Of a stretch of DNA of 64,000 nucleotides, positions 1-11,319 are shown piece after piece. A program made the translations under genes and the position numbers. Numbering within the stretch: position 1 is the first letter of the stretch; each line of letters begins with the position of its first letter. The notes beneath the pieces are model-generated. The model was not told the DNA's origin. It searched no databases and worked only from the letters and a program-made list of their open reading frames with translations. Origin of the DNA: Brachyhypopomus gauderio (Eukaryota > Chordata > Actinopteri > Gymnotiformes > Hypopomidae); NCBI RefSeq assembly GCF_052324685.1, contig NC_135228.1:12825920-12889919 (forward strand), in the 5' to 3' direction.

Positions 1-441
1 CAAACCAAAAACCCGTGCATGGTTCCAGATTAAGGAAATAATAACCAGCAGTCAACTGGTACAAAGACAAGACATATATAGACGAACAAACGACCCTCAG
101 GTGAGACGGATCACGGGTCCCGCCCACCTGAGGGCCGAACATCACGTGACCAAAAACAGGACCGCTGCCGCTGTAACCGGGGGCGACCGGTAGGGCCCCC
201 CCCCCCACAACGTGACATAGACCTCAGTTTGAATTTTGTTTTTCACTTGTGAGTCTTTTTCTTTACCATGCTTAGAATTTAAATGGCAATTTAATTATCC
301 TGTCGCTTACCGCTAATGGCAGTAATCACATGGTAAATACTACATGTAATATACACTGCCAGTGATAAATAATGTTAAAACAAAATGTAACACAAGTTAA
401 TATCTGTCTGTAGCACCCTGATATGTACACCACATTGTATG
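1..441. other. AT-rich unassigned sequence
   Basis: I see no gene here. There is a short C homopolymer near 197-207 and otherwise mixed, AT-rich sequence up to the solo LTR that begins at 442. Confidence 0.5.
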
Positions 442-764
442 TGTCACGTTACGGTCCCCGACCCCTCCCTTTGGGCGTGTGTTTACGTCGTCTGCGTCAG
501 TGGATCTCCGTGGGTGCGGTTGCGTCCTGTGATAATTCGTCTCACCTGTGGCTCGTCTCGTCATCACGTGGGGTTTATGTAGTTTGTCTATTTAATGTGC
601 GTTCGCGCAGTGTCTTGTGCTCGTCGTTGTTTGAGTCTACGTGTCTCTATATGTCTGAGTGTTAAACGTGCGCTGTCTGCGCTATATGTGTAAAGACGAA
701 TAAAGTAACGTCTGTAGCGAACAGGATTCTGTGTCTCGTCCTTCACCCAGTCGCCAGCGTTACA
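442..764 (+). mobile_element. Solo LTR of a retrotransposon
   Basis: The 323-bp unit starts TGTCACGTTACGG and ends CCAGCGTTACA, so it has the TG...CA ends of an LTR. It is flanked on both sides by the same 5-bp target duplication, GTATG (437-441 and 765-769). Inside, a TATA-like TATTTAA (about 589) is followed by an AATAAA at about 698, the order expected for an LTR promoter and polyadenylation signal read on the plus strand. No internal coding region or second LTR copy was seen, so this is a solo LTR left by LTR-LTR recombination. Short ORFs crossing it are chance. Confidence 0.8.
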
Positions 765-1304
765 GTATGATGTATACAAATGTTCTTCCTGCCAGTACAT
801 TATCAGCCTCTTTAATTTTATTTAATTTCACAGAATGCAGAAGACAGATTTGACTTTTTAATTCATTTTTTCTGGATGGTTTGTAAATTTTTTAAAGAAA
901 TAAATTGGGGTTTTTATTATTTACATCATGTTTATATAAATTTTAATTTTGTGCATTGGATGGTAGCCCTCTTCACTCCATAATCTCAGTGCTCTCTGGA
1001 ATTCCTCACAACTGTCGAAGGAGTATCCTTCACAAATGTTCTTTAGCTTTTCTTCCTTCTTGGGAGAAAACACAAATATTAGCTTATATAAAATAGTCAT
1101 TACATTATAAGTCTGGCATATTGACTCTGTCATGCAAAAACCTTAATTCAAAAGGACTGTACATCTTTTGTTATACACATTCATGTCCTTTGTGTGTACT
1201 GAAACAACACAAAAATAGAGAACAAAAAGACAAAATTATATAATTTTACACAAAACTCAAAAAATAGACTGGACAAAATTGTTTTTGTAAGATAGCAATG
1301 CGAC
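765..1304. other. AT-rich spacer between two LTR-like units
   Basis: There is no recognisable gene. A 70-codon minus ORF (921-1133) contains a stretch reading CEGYSFDSCEEFQRALRLW that looks less random than its surroundings and could be a degraded transposon ORF or an isolated exon. I cannot assign it to a family. Confidence 0.3.
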
Positions 1305-1878
1305 TGTCACGTAGGGCTACGCCCCCCTCTCTAGCTGTCACTTCGGGTTGCTGTTGTTCCCTGCGTGTCTGTCTCCATGGTTTCCCCTCGTCTGACACGC
1401 CCGTGTCATCAGTGTCTTCACCTGTCTAGTTTAGTTCTGTGTATTTATAGTCCCAATGTTTCACTTATCGGTTGTTTTGTTCTATTTGGTTAGTTTGTGC
1501 TCTTGTTATTCATGTTCTTTGGTCGTGTTGTGCTCTTGTTATTCATGCTCTTTGGTCGTGTTGTGCTCTTGTTATTCATGCTCTTTGTTCAGTGTTCTAC
1601 GCTTCCTGGTCTCTGAGTTCTACTCATTTCGTTGCTCAATCGTCTGTGTTTTCCGTATCCTGATTTTCTAGTTTGTATGCGTTTACCCCGTGTTTGATTT
1701 GAAGTGTTCGTTCGGTGTCTTAGTTTAATTCTTAGTATCGTCATGCCTGTTTATTTGTCAAACCTGGATGGCTCGCCCGTTATGACCCCTGCCTGTTTGA
1801 ACGACTGGAATTCCCATTAATAAATCTCGCTCTCCTCAGCGTTTGTGTCCGCCTCCAAGCTCTGTAGCGCGAGCTACG
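1305..1878 (+). mobile_element. Second LTR-like unit, ends less certain
   Basis: The left end, TGTCACGTAGGG, resembles that of the solo LTR at 442. A TATTTATAG TATA-like box lies near 1442 and AATAAATC near 1818, again the LTR promoter then polyA order. The right end (CGCGAGCTACGTTTA) looks like a decayed inverted copy of the left end and has no clear TG...CA closure or target duplication. It could be a different LTR family or a truncated copy. A three-copy minisatellite lies inside it. Confidence 0.4.
1497..1595. repeat. 33-bp minisatellite, three copies
   Basis: The unit beginning GTGCTCTTGTTATTCATG starts at 1497, 1530 and 1563 with one or two substitutions. It produces the repetitive ORF seen in two frames here, which is not coding. 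Confidence 0.85.
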
Positions 1879-3259
1879 TTTAGTGTTGCCACCTGTCCCA
1901 GTTTTCACGTCGCTTTCCCGGTTTGTCCCGGTTTTCCTTCTTTTTAATATTCGGTCCCGGCAAAAAATAAAAATCATTTAATGTCCCGGTTTTCACTAGG
2001 TTAGTTCAAACGACTATTTAGACTGTTTCTGCACACTTGAAATCTGTCTTTTTTTTCTCGCTGTGTCCACTTTACACCCCCCACCCGGTAACACTTTACG
2101 TTCGCCACTATTATGCTCCTATTAGCTCAAAAATATATCAGTGTTTGTTGGATAATAATTCTCACACTATTTCTTAAATATATATCTTAAAATGTAGAGT
2201 TAAATTGAGTGATGGACCTTTTATACATAAATATTAACCAAATTCTGCTTACCGTTTCCTACTGTCTCCGTTTCGGTTCCTTTGAATTTGCGCCTTTTCG
2301 CTCCCGCGCATTCATTAGTAGACATGCGCAGATGGGTTCGCTTTCTTTTTTTTAAATTAAGGGGTGAAAATAGCCTCGCTGTGTGGCAAATGCTACTTGT
2401 ACCCGGGTGCAAATAGACACTCCGATAAAAAAAATGCAAACGTTAACAATAACTCATATTTCCACAATTCAATGAATTAGAATTCACTAATACAAACACA
2501 CTTCAGTGGCATAGCGGTAGGTGAATGCTCTGATTTTATCTAAATGAAAGGACTTGTTATTGAAATCTGATGCTTTCTCCACCTGCAGCTTGTCGAGACT
2601 GTGAATATATGAATGACATTCTCCCATTACACATGTACATACTTCTCTTCACACCCTCTTCTTCATTTGAGCTTTCTTTAGAAATTTGAATTTTTCATTT
2701 TGCATGGCAGATGACATTTAAAAAATCTTTTTGATCACATTTGATTTTATTAACTGAGTACCAAGAACAACCAAGTTTCTGGTGCTTTGCAGTTTGTAAT
2801 AAAGTCAAAGGTTTATTTTACTTTCAGTTTCTATTTTATTTTAATCGAAGAACAAGCAGATACATGCAGATTGCGACACAGTCCAGCTAGTTGTCTTAAG
2901 TAAGGATCCATTTGATACAATGTAAGACTCTAATCTTATATTATCTTATCTAGCTTATCCCTCAAGGGATTGGATATGTTGAGTTGAATGGGGGATTCAG
3001 TTTTAAGGTTCAACTTCAGGGCTTTCAAAATAGTTTCGGCATTAACAGTTTTGAAATAAAAAATGAGTCAAACCAGATAAAAATGAGACAAAGTGAGGAG
3101 GTCTGTTGTGAGTATGAGGAGAGTTGTTGTGTAAGCTGCGTGACTGAGGTTATGTCTTCATTCTTCTTCTGTGCTGTTTATCGTTTGCGTAATTTTTTTC
3201 ACACTTCCATTTTATACTCTTTTAACATCTTTGCAAAAATACATTTGTCAGAATGTGGC

Positions 3260-3323
<64 letters not shown>

Positions 3324-6300
3324 GGATTTCATAATCTGTTTGCTGTCCTTGAGAATGTCATACACTGTGTGAGTGACAGTCAACCTCCCAGACTGCCCGT
3401 TATTGATCAGCATTGGGTATCAGCGCTGGGTCTGCACACCTCTAAACCACTGTCCTCACCTCCAGCCAGCCCAGGGTTAATCCAGTCATGCACATTTACA
3501 CCCATAATCTATAACGTAGTCTGTTGTATCAATCATAATCTTTTCCAGGCAAGGCATGAAAAGGTAAGAATGCCAAGAAGAAGAAGAAGTCAATTTAAGT
3601 AGTTTATATAGCGTGTTTCGCAAGGTTTTTGTACAGAGCAGTTAGACTGGAGGGTGGGTGGACACCTCCGTTTCTGTTAGAACATCCACTGGAATGAGAA
3701 GAAGAGTGAAAGTGTTGAGGGAAACAGAAAGGTTTTAAGATGGAAGCTGAACACAGAAATGGAAGAACAGCCTTTAAGGGTCTGTGCTAAATGACACTGA
3801 ACCCTTTTTCTCCAACGGGAAGCAGTCTGAACTCTGGGATGTGTAGGAGTCCAGTAGGAGACAGTGCGAGCGTGCTGACGGCAGCTCAAGCTGCTCAAGA
3901 GGAGAGGGCAGAGCTTGGGCTTTGGAGGTTAGTAGGAGGACTTTAAACCGGACGTTTAGAATGAGGGAGAACTCTGCTAAGGTCTGAATATACCGAAGAG
4001 GATGTACGAGGTGGTCAGGAACAGCAATACATTAGTCAAGTTATAATAGCCAAGATGGGAGGTTATGAAGGAATGGGTGACCTGTTTGTGTGGGAAGAAA
4101 TCTAGAAATGTCACTGTAATTAAATGTTACAAGGCTGAAATAACACAGGTGTTGACTAGTATATTAATCCAGTACACGTTTGCATCAAAGCCACTTTAAA
4201 CACACACAAACACACACACACACATGCACAAAAGAGTCACAAAACGTAAGAGTGAAAGGTTTAAAAAAAAGAGGATAGAAATAAAGAGAACAAGACGAAT
4301 GAAAAACTGAAAGATGAACAAAAAGGAAGACAAAATCCGCTACACTGTGGAGGCGGCACTACGGCGATGTGTGCTTCTGCAGCATACAATACAGCGCGCT
4401 GTCAATCTGAAACGCATCTATTAACTCAGATATGGCAACACTGCCATCTTTAGGGCTGAGAACACTTGTAAAATTGCTAACAGCATACAATAAGAATAAA
4501 TGCCTTGCTTGAAAGTGGAGCACTGTTGAATAATTGATTTCTCTGGCCTTTAGTGAATGGAGGAGACGGCTGTGCATTTTTGCACTTAAGCCTGATGGAG
4601 GATGTTGCTCCAAAGATAAAAATGCTTCAGAACGCCAGGGCTCGGGGTGCTAGACGTGACGTCCACCGTGCAAACACAGCTAAATAAATATAATGTTTTA
4701 AATAAAGAAGCAAGTAAAATTAATTCAACTGTACATCTGATTCCCAGATTAGGAACCTAGGTGAAGGTGGAGATGTGGTAAATATGATACTCTGCCTCGG
4801 AAAAATGCAGCAATTAATCAAGGTTCAGCTTTCTGAAAAGATACGATTGATAATGCACAAGTTAAAAAAATTACATTACATATAAATACGCTCAAAAGCA
4901 GGAGATGCATTTCAAGGCATTCATGATTGTCTTCACTGGCCCTACCGAAATATAATCCAAAAATTACGCTTTGGCAGTAAAGATTAGGTCATCTGACTGC
5001 TGCTTAAAAATTCAAACGTGCTGATCAGGGATTTTAAACACTGCTTTTAAACATCGTCAAAAAATAAGTAAACTGTGAATGAAGCTGAAGCGCATGTGAG
5101 AGATTGCATGTGTGTGTGTGTGTGTGGTGGAGCAAAGCTAGACAGACACGTACCACCACATGATGGAGACAAATCCCAGTGCATCACTGATTCATCTGGT
5201 CAGGCAACACTGCAAGGGAGGAGAATGAAAAAGCTGTTTTCCTCTGACACTCTAATGATTGTCAATAGCCCATAAACATTTGAGTTTTGGGGGCTTGCGT
5301 AGCCTTTCATGGCTATACAAAGTGACAGATTAAAGTATTACAAAAAATACTTGACAAAACACAAAAGTGTTTTCTTTTTAAAAATTAAAAAAACAAGTTT
5401 TAGCAAGAAGTCAAAGCCAAAACAAAAACAGAAAAGACATTCTCAGAACATCAAATGGTACATGTTACCTGCCAGCCATGGAGGGAACATCAGAAAGATC
5501 AACAATAAAAAGAACCATTAAATGATCCAGCAGATTTTTACTGGATAGTTTACAAAATATGCAAATCATAAATAAATCATGAAGTACTTAGAGCTGTTAA
5601 ATCAAGTTCTTTGTCGTTTACCTTTGTTGCATTCTAGACAAGCAGCCATGAATTTTGAAAGAGGCGTTATTATATCACGTACCATCCTGCACTCTCCTTG
5701 CCTTTAGTGTAATGGAAAATTCATTTGGTTGTTATGAAATATTGTTACATCTATAAAGTGGCCATAAAATCCAAATGTTATATATATTATAGATCCATGC
5801 TTGAAGTTGTTTAGCACTTCAAGCATTTGGTGTGATACTCCAGAACGCCTGCTTGCATAAGAAGAGAGATTAGCCATTTCGACCGTCTGCTGGTGCTTCG
5901 TGTTTCTTCCAATACATCACTAATTCTTCTTCCTAAAGTTCATTAAGAAGTTTCTTCCTTCATTTGTCTTCTTCCTACAGTTTACTAATGCATTGAATTG
6001 ACATGGAGAGGGAAAAAACATACATCTCCTTAAAATGTATGGATTTAATCTTGTTTAAATTAAAAGAGGAATGCAGAGGGAATGCTTCAACAACCACCAT
6101 CATGCTCAGACCATGCTGAACTCTAGCTTCTCTAATGAAATAAATTAAAAAACCTGCAACCCAATACTGAATTTCCTACTGCACAGGAAATGTGTCTGGA
6201 ACAAGTATAATGTTAAATTAGGCTAAGGCAGGCTATGGGCCTAGATCCAACAACATATGCATAGGTGGGCCTACGTGTAACGGGAATGACAAAAAAAGTA

Positions 6301-6519
6301 CAAGGTGTGTTTGACTCCTTGTGACAATGTGTCATGTCATCAAAGCATCATGTGACCTGTTCAGTGAGAGAATCCAACTGAAACAAGAACTTAAAAAAAA
6401 AAAACAGATAAGAAAAAATGCAGTTCTTGACCTTAATTTGTAACTGCATGCACTGGGACTGAGCTGAACTAAAGCCTTGGCCTTTCAGTTCTAAAAAAAA
6501 ATGTGCATAACATTCCCAC
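1879..6519. other. Gene-poor region
   Basis: I see no supported gene. 1880-2010 carries several CCCGGTTTT-type motifs that look like the end of an old DNA transposon. A degraded copy of a common fish repeat with TTTATATAGCG lies near 3592-3650. 4395-4600 is complex sequence open for 84 codons on the minus strand but without a recognisable domain. The remainder is AT-rich with no long open frames. Confidence 0.4.
3263..3320. repeat. (CA)n microsatellite
   Basis: About 29 uninterrupted CA units. The 116-codon plus ORF that ends in poly-TH is an artefact of this repeat. Confidence 0.95.
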
Positions 6520-7010
6520 AGACCTTTGCATCACTGGAACATGGAGAAAGTTCTGGACCAGGTCAGACTCTGAGAATGCTGGGAGTGGGATGTTGTTGGG
6601 GGGAGGGGCGCTGGTGGCTGTATAACCTCTTCCTTCCTCCCAGCTCCACGGCTCCCCTGACTGGCGACCTGGGGCCCCTTGGTGGAGCAGCTGTCACGGG
6701 CCGTTTCCGGCCGGAGACTGTGGGAAAGTCGGTGAGGCCTCTGCCAGGCCCACCTCCTCCCACCACCTCGGCTCTGGTCGTGGCCCGCATCCTGACCGCC
6801 GCTAAATATACCGGGCCCCCTTTGTTCCTCTCGGGGCCCAAAAATACGCTGGCGGTGACATCAAACGTGTTCTTTCCAGCTTCCTCCCGGCGGCTTTTGT
6901 CGGCCACTGACGCTCTTCCTGCTTTGCGGCGGGCTCCGCTTTCCTGGACGGCACCAAACGTTGGGAAGGAAAGGGCCGTATGGACGTGACCCCCTGGACT
7001 GGAGCGCAAG
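6520..7010. other. Isolated GC-rich block, open on both strands
   Basis: About 500 bp of clearly GC-richer, low-repeat sequence stands in an AT-rich region. It is open for 162 codons on the plus strand and 148 on the minus strand, but neither translation contains a domain I know and both are Pro/Gly/Arg-rich, as expected from base composition alone. It could be a conserved non-coding element, a CpG-rich regulatory block or a lone exon. Confidence 0.3.
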
Positions 7011-9700
7011 CAGCAGATATGGGTTACCAGAAGCCTGAGTAGTGAACGCGCACATCAAAAGCTGATGTCAGGTCTCGGTCTACAGCAGTTGTGGTCAAAG
7101 GCTCTATAATTAACTTCTTAGATGCCATTTTAGGTATGTATACATGGGCAATGTGAACCTCCAAACCAACAAGTATGATCAAGCTGCTCCTGATTAAATT
7201 ATGTTATCTTATGTTAGATGAGTTAAAAAGGCAAAAATGTCCTATATAAATTATCCATATATTATGATTAATAACTCACTGTGATTATGTACAAGGAAGG
7301 ATTTTATATTCTACTTTAAGGTAAGATGACCTGCTAGGGTCAAGGGGTAGTGCTAACAGGACATTAGGGTCATGTCTATCTTGGGACTACTAGTCTTTAA
7401 ATCTCATTATCCTCTCCACCTGGAAAGGGAATTCTAGTCCTCTCAAAACATTCAAAAAACAAAATATAAAAGCATGGAAATATACTAAAAGCTAAAAAGT
7501 CATTATTTCAAGCACCTTCCACAAGTATACCAATAAAAATTAAGCTGGTAATGATCATTTAATTTTATGTGTGATCATTTAATTCATCCCAAAGCAGCAG
7601 TCGGTCTTAGCCATAAAATGTAATTTTCATCTCAATTAGACAAAAAATATATATCCCATAATGTCTTTCAAAAAATGTTCATGCTGTGCATTATGATTTG
7701 GTCTATCATGCTCTAGAAGAAAATCTCCTTATGCAATATCCCTTGAATATACCTTTGAATATCAGTTTCTGTATACCTTTTCCACATATGGTCAATGATA
7801 CCTAAGGCCATCTGGAGGAAAAACAGACGGTTATGAATGTCACTGAACACTCCACGGAAGTGATACAGACAGCATGGCACCGGCCCACACCGGCCCGGAC
7901 CACCACTTCCACCTTCTCTTTCTGACCACTCTTTCCATTCTACTGCTCACATAACATTTGCCTTTAAAAGACTGAATGAAGGCCTGCATTTAGCTCCCCG
8001 TGGGAGGAAAAGGTTGTTGAAACTACAAAGATACAGAATTCTAAATAGCTCACCTCAGATCTTCATCAGATGGACACACCTCACGTTCTAGGTCAAGTGT
8101 TCTCCCCTCCCCCAACTGCTGCATTGGCATGTGCAGGTGTGCACAACCCACCACTAAGACTGGCTTTAACAAAGGATGTCCAGATGTCCTGTTTTAAGCA
8201 GGACTGTCCTGTTTTTTAGCTCCCCGTCCTGCATCCGGCAGAATGCATGGGCATACAATTATTGGTCATCTTTCTGGAGGATGTTTACAAATGTGTTCAA
8301 ACACCAAAAACACACCCTCAGTTCTCACTAGTCAACACATCGTTTCCCTTTGGACAGTCGGAAATAGTAATTTAATGCCTTCCTTACACTATCCCATATC
8401 CCATCAATACTGTAAATACATGTCAAGGTTGGAGAGTAAAGCATTAATTTGTATTACAGATTACTAGATTTAACTGGTAAGATCTGTAAGCAAGATTTTA
8501 ATTTTGTCTTTTAATGTAGTGTCATATCCTTGTCTCCAATACGTCTTCATTTTAGGGGTTATTGAAGTGCCCACCCTACCCTAACACGATGGTCTTCCTG
8601 CCTAAGCAGAGCTTACGTTCATGGCTGTGGCCTGCTGGAAGTGACAGGGTCTGTTCTTTCCTCTCCTCCACCCCGTCCTCTATCTTAAACGGCCCATCAG
8701 TCTAATCTGCTCCAGCGATGAGTGTTACGAGCTGTAGTCATCAAGGCTGTGATGACTAACGGATTTTTCATTGTTCCTCGGATGTTTTTTTAAGTCATAA
8801 AGTGTGAACTGCACTGTGTGCTATGAGCATAATGTCCCCTTACGAATTAAACAATGTCATATGGTGTGCTTTGGTCCTAAAATATCTTGTCTAAATATCC
8901 CCAAACACCAGAAAGTCCCGTCTTAAAACTATAGTCTGACATTAGCTACATTCCAGCCAAATTCTATTTCTTCCCCTTCCAGTATTCATCCAACAATTTT
9001 AACACAAAAACGATACAAATTTAAGCTTTAAACCAAGTGCCCATTAAAAAATTCAAACATACAATTACAGGTGTAAGTGGTGAAAGGACGTCCAGTGTAG
9101 CTCCCGTACTAGTTCGCTGTGGTTACTGTAACATTTCCTAGCTAGTTATGTTAAGTCTAGTGTGTAAACATTTACCGTTGTAGACTTACATATTATTAGA
9201 ATGTGAAATTCATTACAGTTCTTGCCTTGTTCAAAGCTAATTAGTGAACAATTCGTGCCACAAAAACTGAAAACGACAACGAAAACTCATCATGCAACTA
9301 CCTCGCCAATTTTTAAATCATGCTTAGTCCCCGGAACAAAACCCTTAACAGTAAAATGTCAGATGGTCGGTATAAACTCTGATCAGGTAGCTAGCAAACT
9401 AGGAAAATGCCCCACCAAACAGCACGTGTTCGGGAGAATGAGCCTAATTTCACTTCTCTGACCACACAAGAATTCTTAAATGCCGCAAGCACTGACACCA
9501 AAACATCTGGGGTAAATCTGTACTAGTCTGGGGTAAATCTGTACTAGCCCCCTCACGGACCAGCCTACACGCCTGGATCAGGTGGAGTGCCCTGTCATAT
9601 CGAAAACAATGTGATATATCCTAGTCAATGGAGTCTTTCTGGGTACACCTCAAGTATTATATCTGTCTGTTGGGGGTTCTAAAAATAACGTGTGGATATA
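7011..9700. other. Gene-poor AT-rich region
   Basis: I see no gene. Near 8165-8240 there are CCTGT-rich motifs resembling those near 1900-2000 and 40440-40500, perhaps fragments of one repeat family. A 21-bp unit around GGGGTAAATCTGTACTAG is duplicated in tandem near 9509-9548. Confidence 0.4.
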
Positions 9701-9711
9701 TGTATGTATGT

Positions 9712-9713
9712 AT

Positions 9714-9747
<34 letters not shown>

Positions 9748-9750
9748 TAT

Positions 9751-9825
<75 letters not shown>

Positions 9826-9829
9826 TTTT
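9712..9829. repeat. Compound GA / TA / poly-T repeat
   Basis: A GA tract, about 27 TA units (9756-9808) and a run of about 21 T lie one after another. Confidence 0.95.
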
Positions 9830-10610
9830 ACCCCCAAGGGCACTACATTTTTTAAATGTCTGTCGGAGATTCCAAGTGATGGAACATGAGGACCCAGCCT
9901 TGGTTCCTATGTCCAGATAAAACGATGTTTTCAGCTATTTATTTGCAACATTTTGAAGAATGCATGGAATGCAGCAGTGTTTCCTGTTTCCAACCTTTAA
10001 CCCAACAAGGACTACAGACACTCGCACTTTACCCACCAAGGATTACCGACACACACTTGCAGACATATGCACACACTAACACACACATACACACACACAA
10101 TGGAATGACATAACAGATGCATACATGCAGGGTCATCTATCAAAACAAAATTGCTAAATGTCTTTTACACTGATTGGACACTGGGCTGTTAATATATATA
10201 ATGTATATAATATATAACATAATGTAATGTTATAATGTATATATCCATGCAGCCCATACAAATGATGTATTGTCAAACCACCCAACCGTATTTGACATGT
10301 AATAGTTTTCGTTTCCCCTATAATGTAAACAACATTTACAGCAGATGACATACATAGCACCAATTTCCTATTGTCCAATAGCATATCTGTCTATAAGTGA
10401 CATGATCTGCTCCCAAACCCCGAGGAAACCAGATTCAGGCCCAGGGGAGCTATTAAAGGACCTTCTTTTTTTAAACAGCGGAACACAAGAGGATATTGGA
10501 TCACCGCAATCAAGAACATCTGCAGGGCGATTTGTCTCCACTCTTTCCCTTGTCCTATGGGTTAGAATCTGTGCCCCTGGACACATAGACCTCTCCAAAG
10601 AAACAAACAG

Positions 10611-10615
<5 letters not shown>

Positions 10616-10671
<56 letters not shown>

Positions 10672-10725
10672 TCTCTCTCCCTCTCTCTCTCTCTGTCTCT
10701 CTCCTTCTGTCTCAACAGAGCATTT
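10616..10725. repeat. (CT)n-rich tract
   Basis: Interrupted CT repeats with TTCTCTCC breaks. The 168- and 156-codon ORFs over this region on opposite strands are low-complexity Ser/Leu or Arg/Glu translations and are not genes. Confidence 0.9.
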
Positions 10726-10844
10726 CTTTCTCTGCCTCTCTCAGTTTCTCCCCTCAGATCATCTCTCTGTCTTTCTCTCTCTCCACATACCCCCCACCAC
10801 CACCATGCACACACACACACATACACACACACAAACACTAATGC

Positions 10845-11170
10845 CCTTTAATGGCAGCACAGTGTGGGCCACTGCTCTGGCCGAGGCCAAATAACAGATA
10901 TTATCCCCATCATAGTTTGGCCCCTTTGCGTGGCTGTAGCCAGGGCCATCAGGGAAAGGAGGGAGAAAAATGCAGGCACTCGATTTACAGGCAGCTGGGA
11001 GGGAGAGGAGGCCTCTGCATTTCCGCTGCTGAAACGCCAAGCCTGCAAGGATCGGGCTAGCCGGCCCCACAGATCTCCGATGCCTCCGCCTGACAGCGGG
11101 AGCAAGGAGGTTTGCATACAAAGATCCAGGGCACGGAGTGCAGAGGAATCCACGTGCCACCCCAAAATGG
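10845..11170. promoter_or_regulatory. Candidate non-coding regulatory block
   Basis: About 320 bp of complex sequence lies between a CT tract and a CA tract, containing a purine-rich GGAAAGGAGGGAG segment. It is open in several frames on both strands with no recognised domain. It lies about 6 kb beyond the spry3 stop. The call rests only on its contrast with the surrounding simple repeats. Confidence 0.2.
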
Positions 11171-11252
11171 TGGTTGGAAGGGGGGTCAGGATGGATGATA
11201 ACAGGGGTAAATCACCGTTAAAATGTCCATTCACACACACTCTCACACAGAT

Positions 11253-11313
<61 letters not shown>
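11253..11313. repeat. (CA)n microsatellite
   Basis: About 30 CA units. It generates the poly-TH and poly-CV segments in overlapping ORFs. Confidence 0.95.
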
Positions 11314-11319
<6 letters not shown>

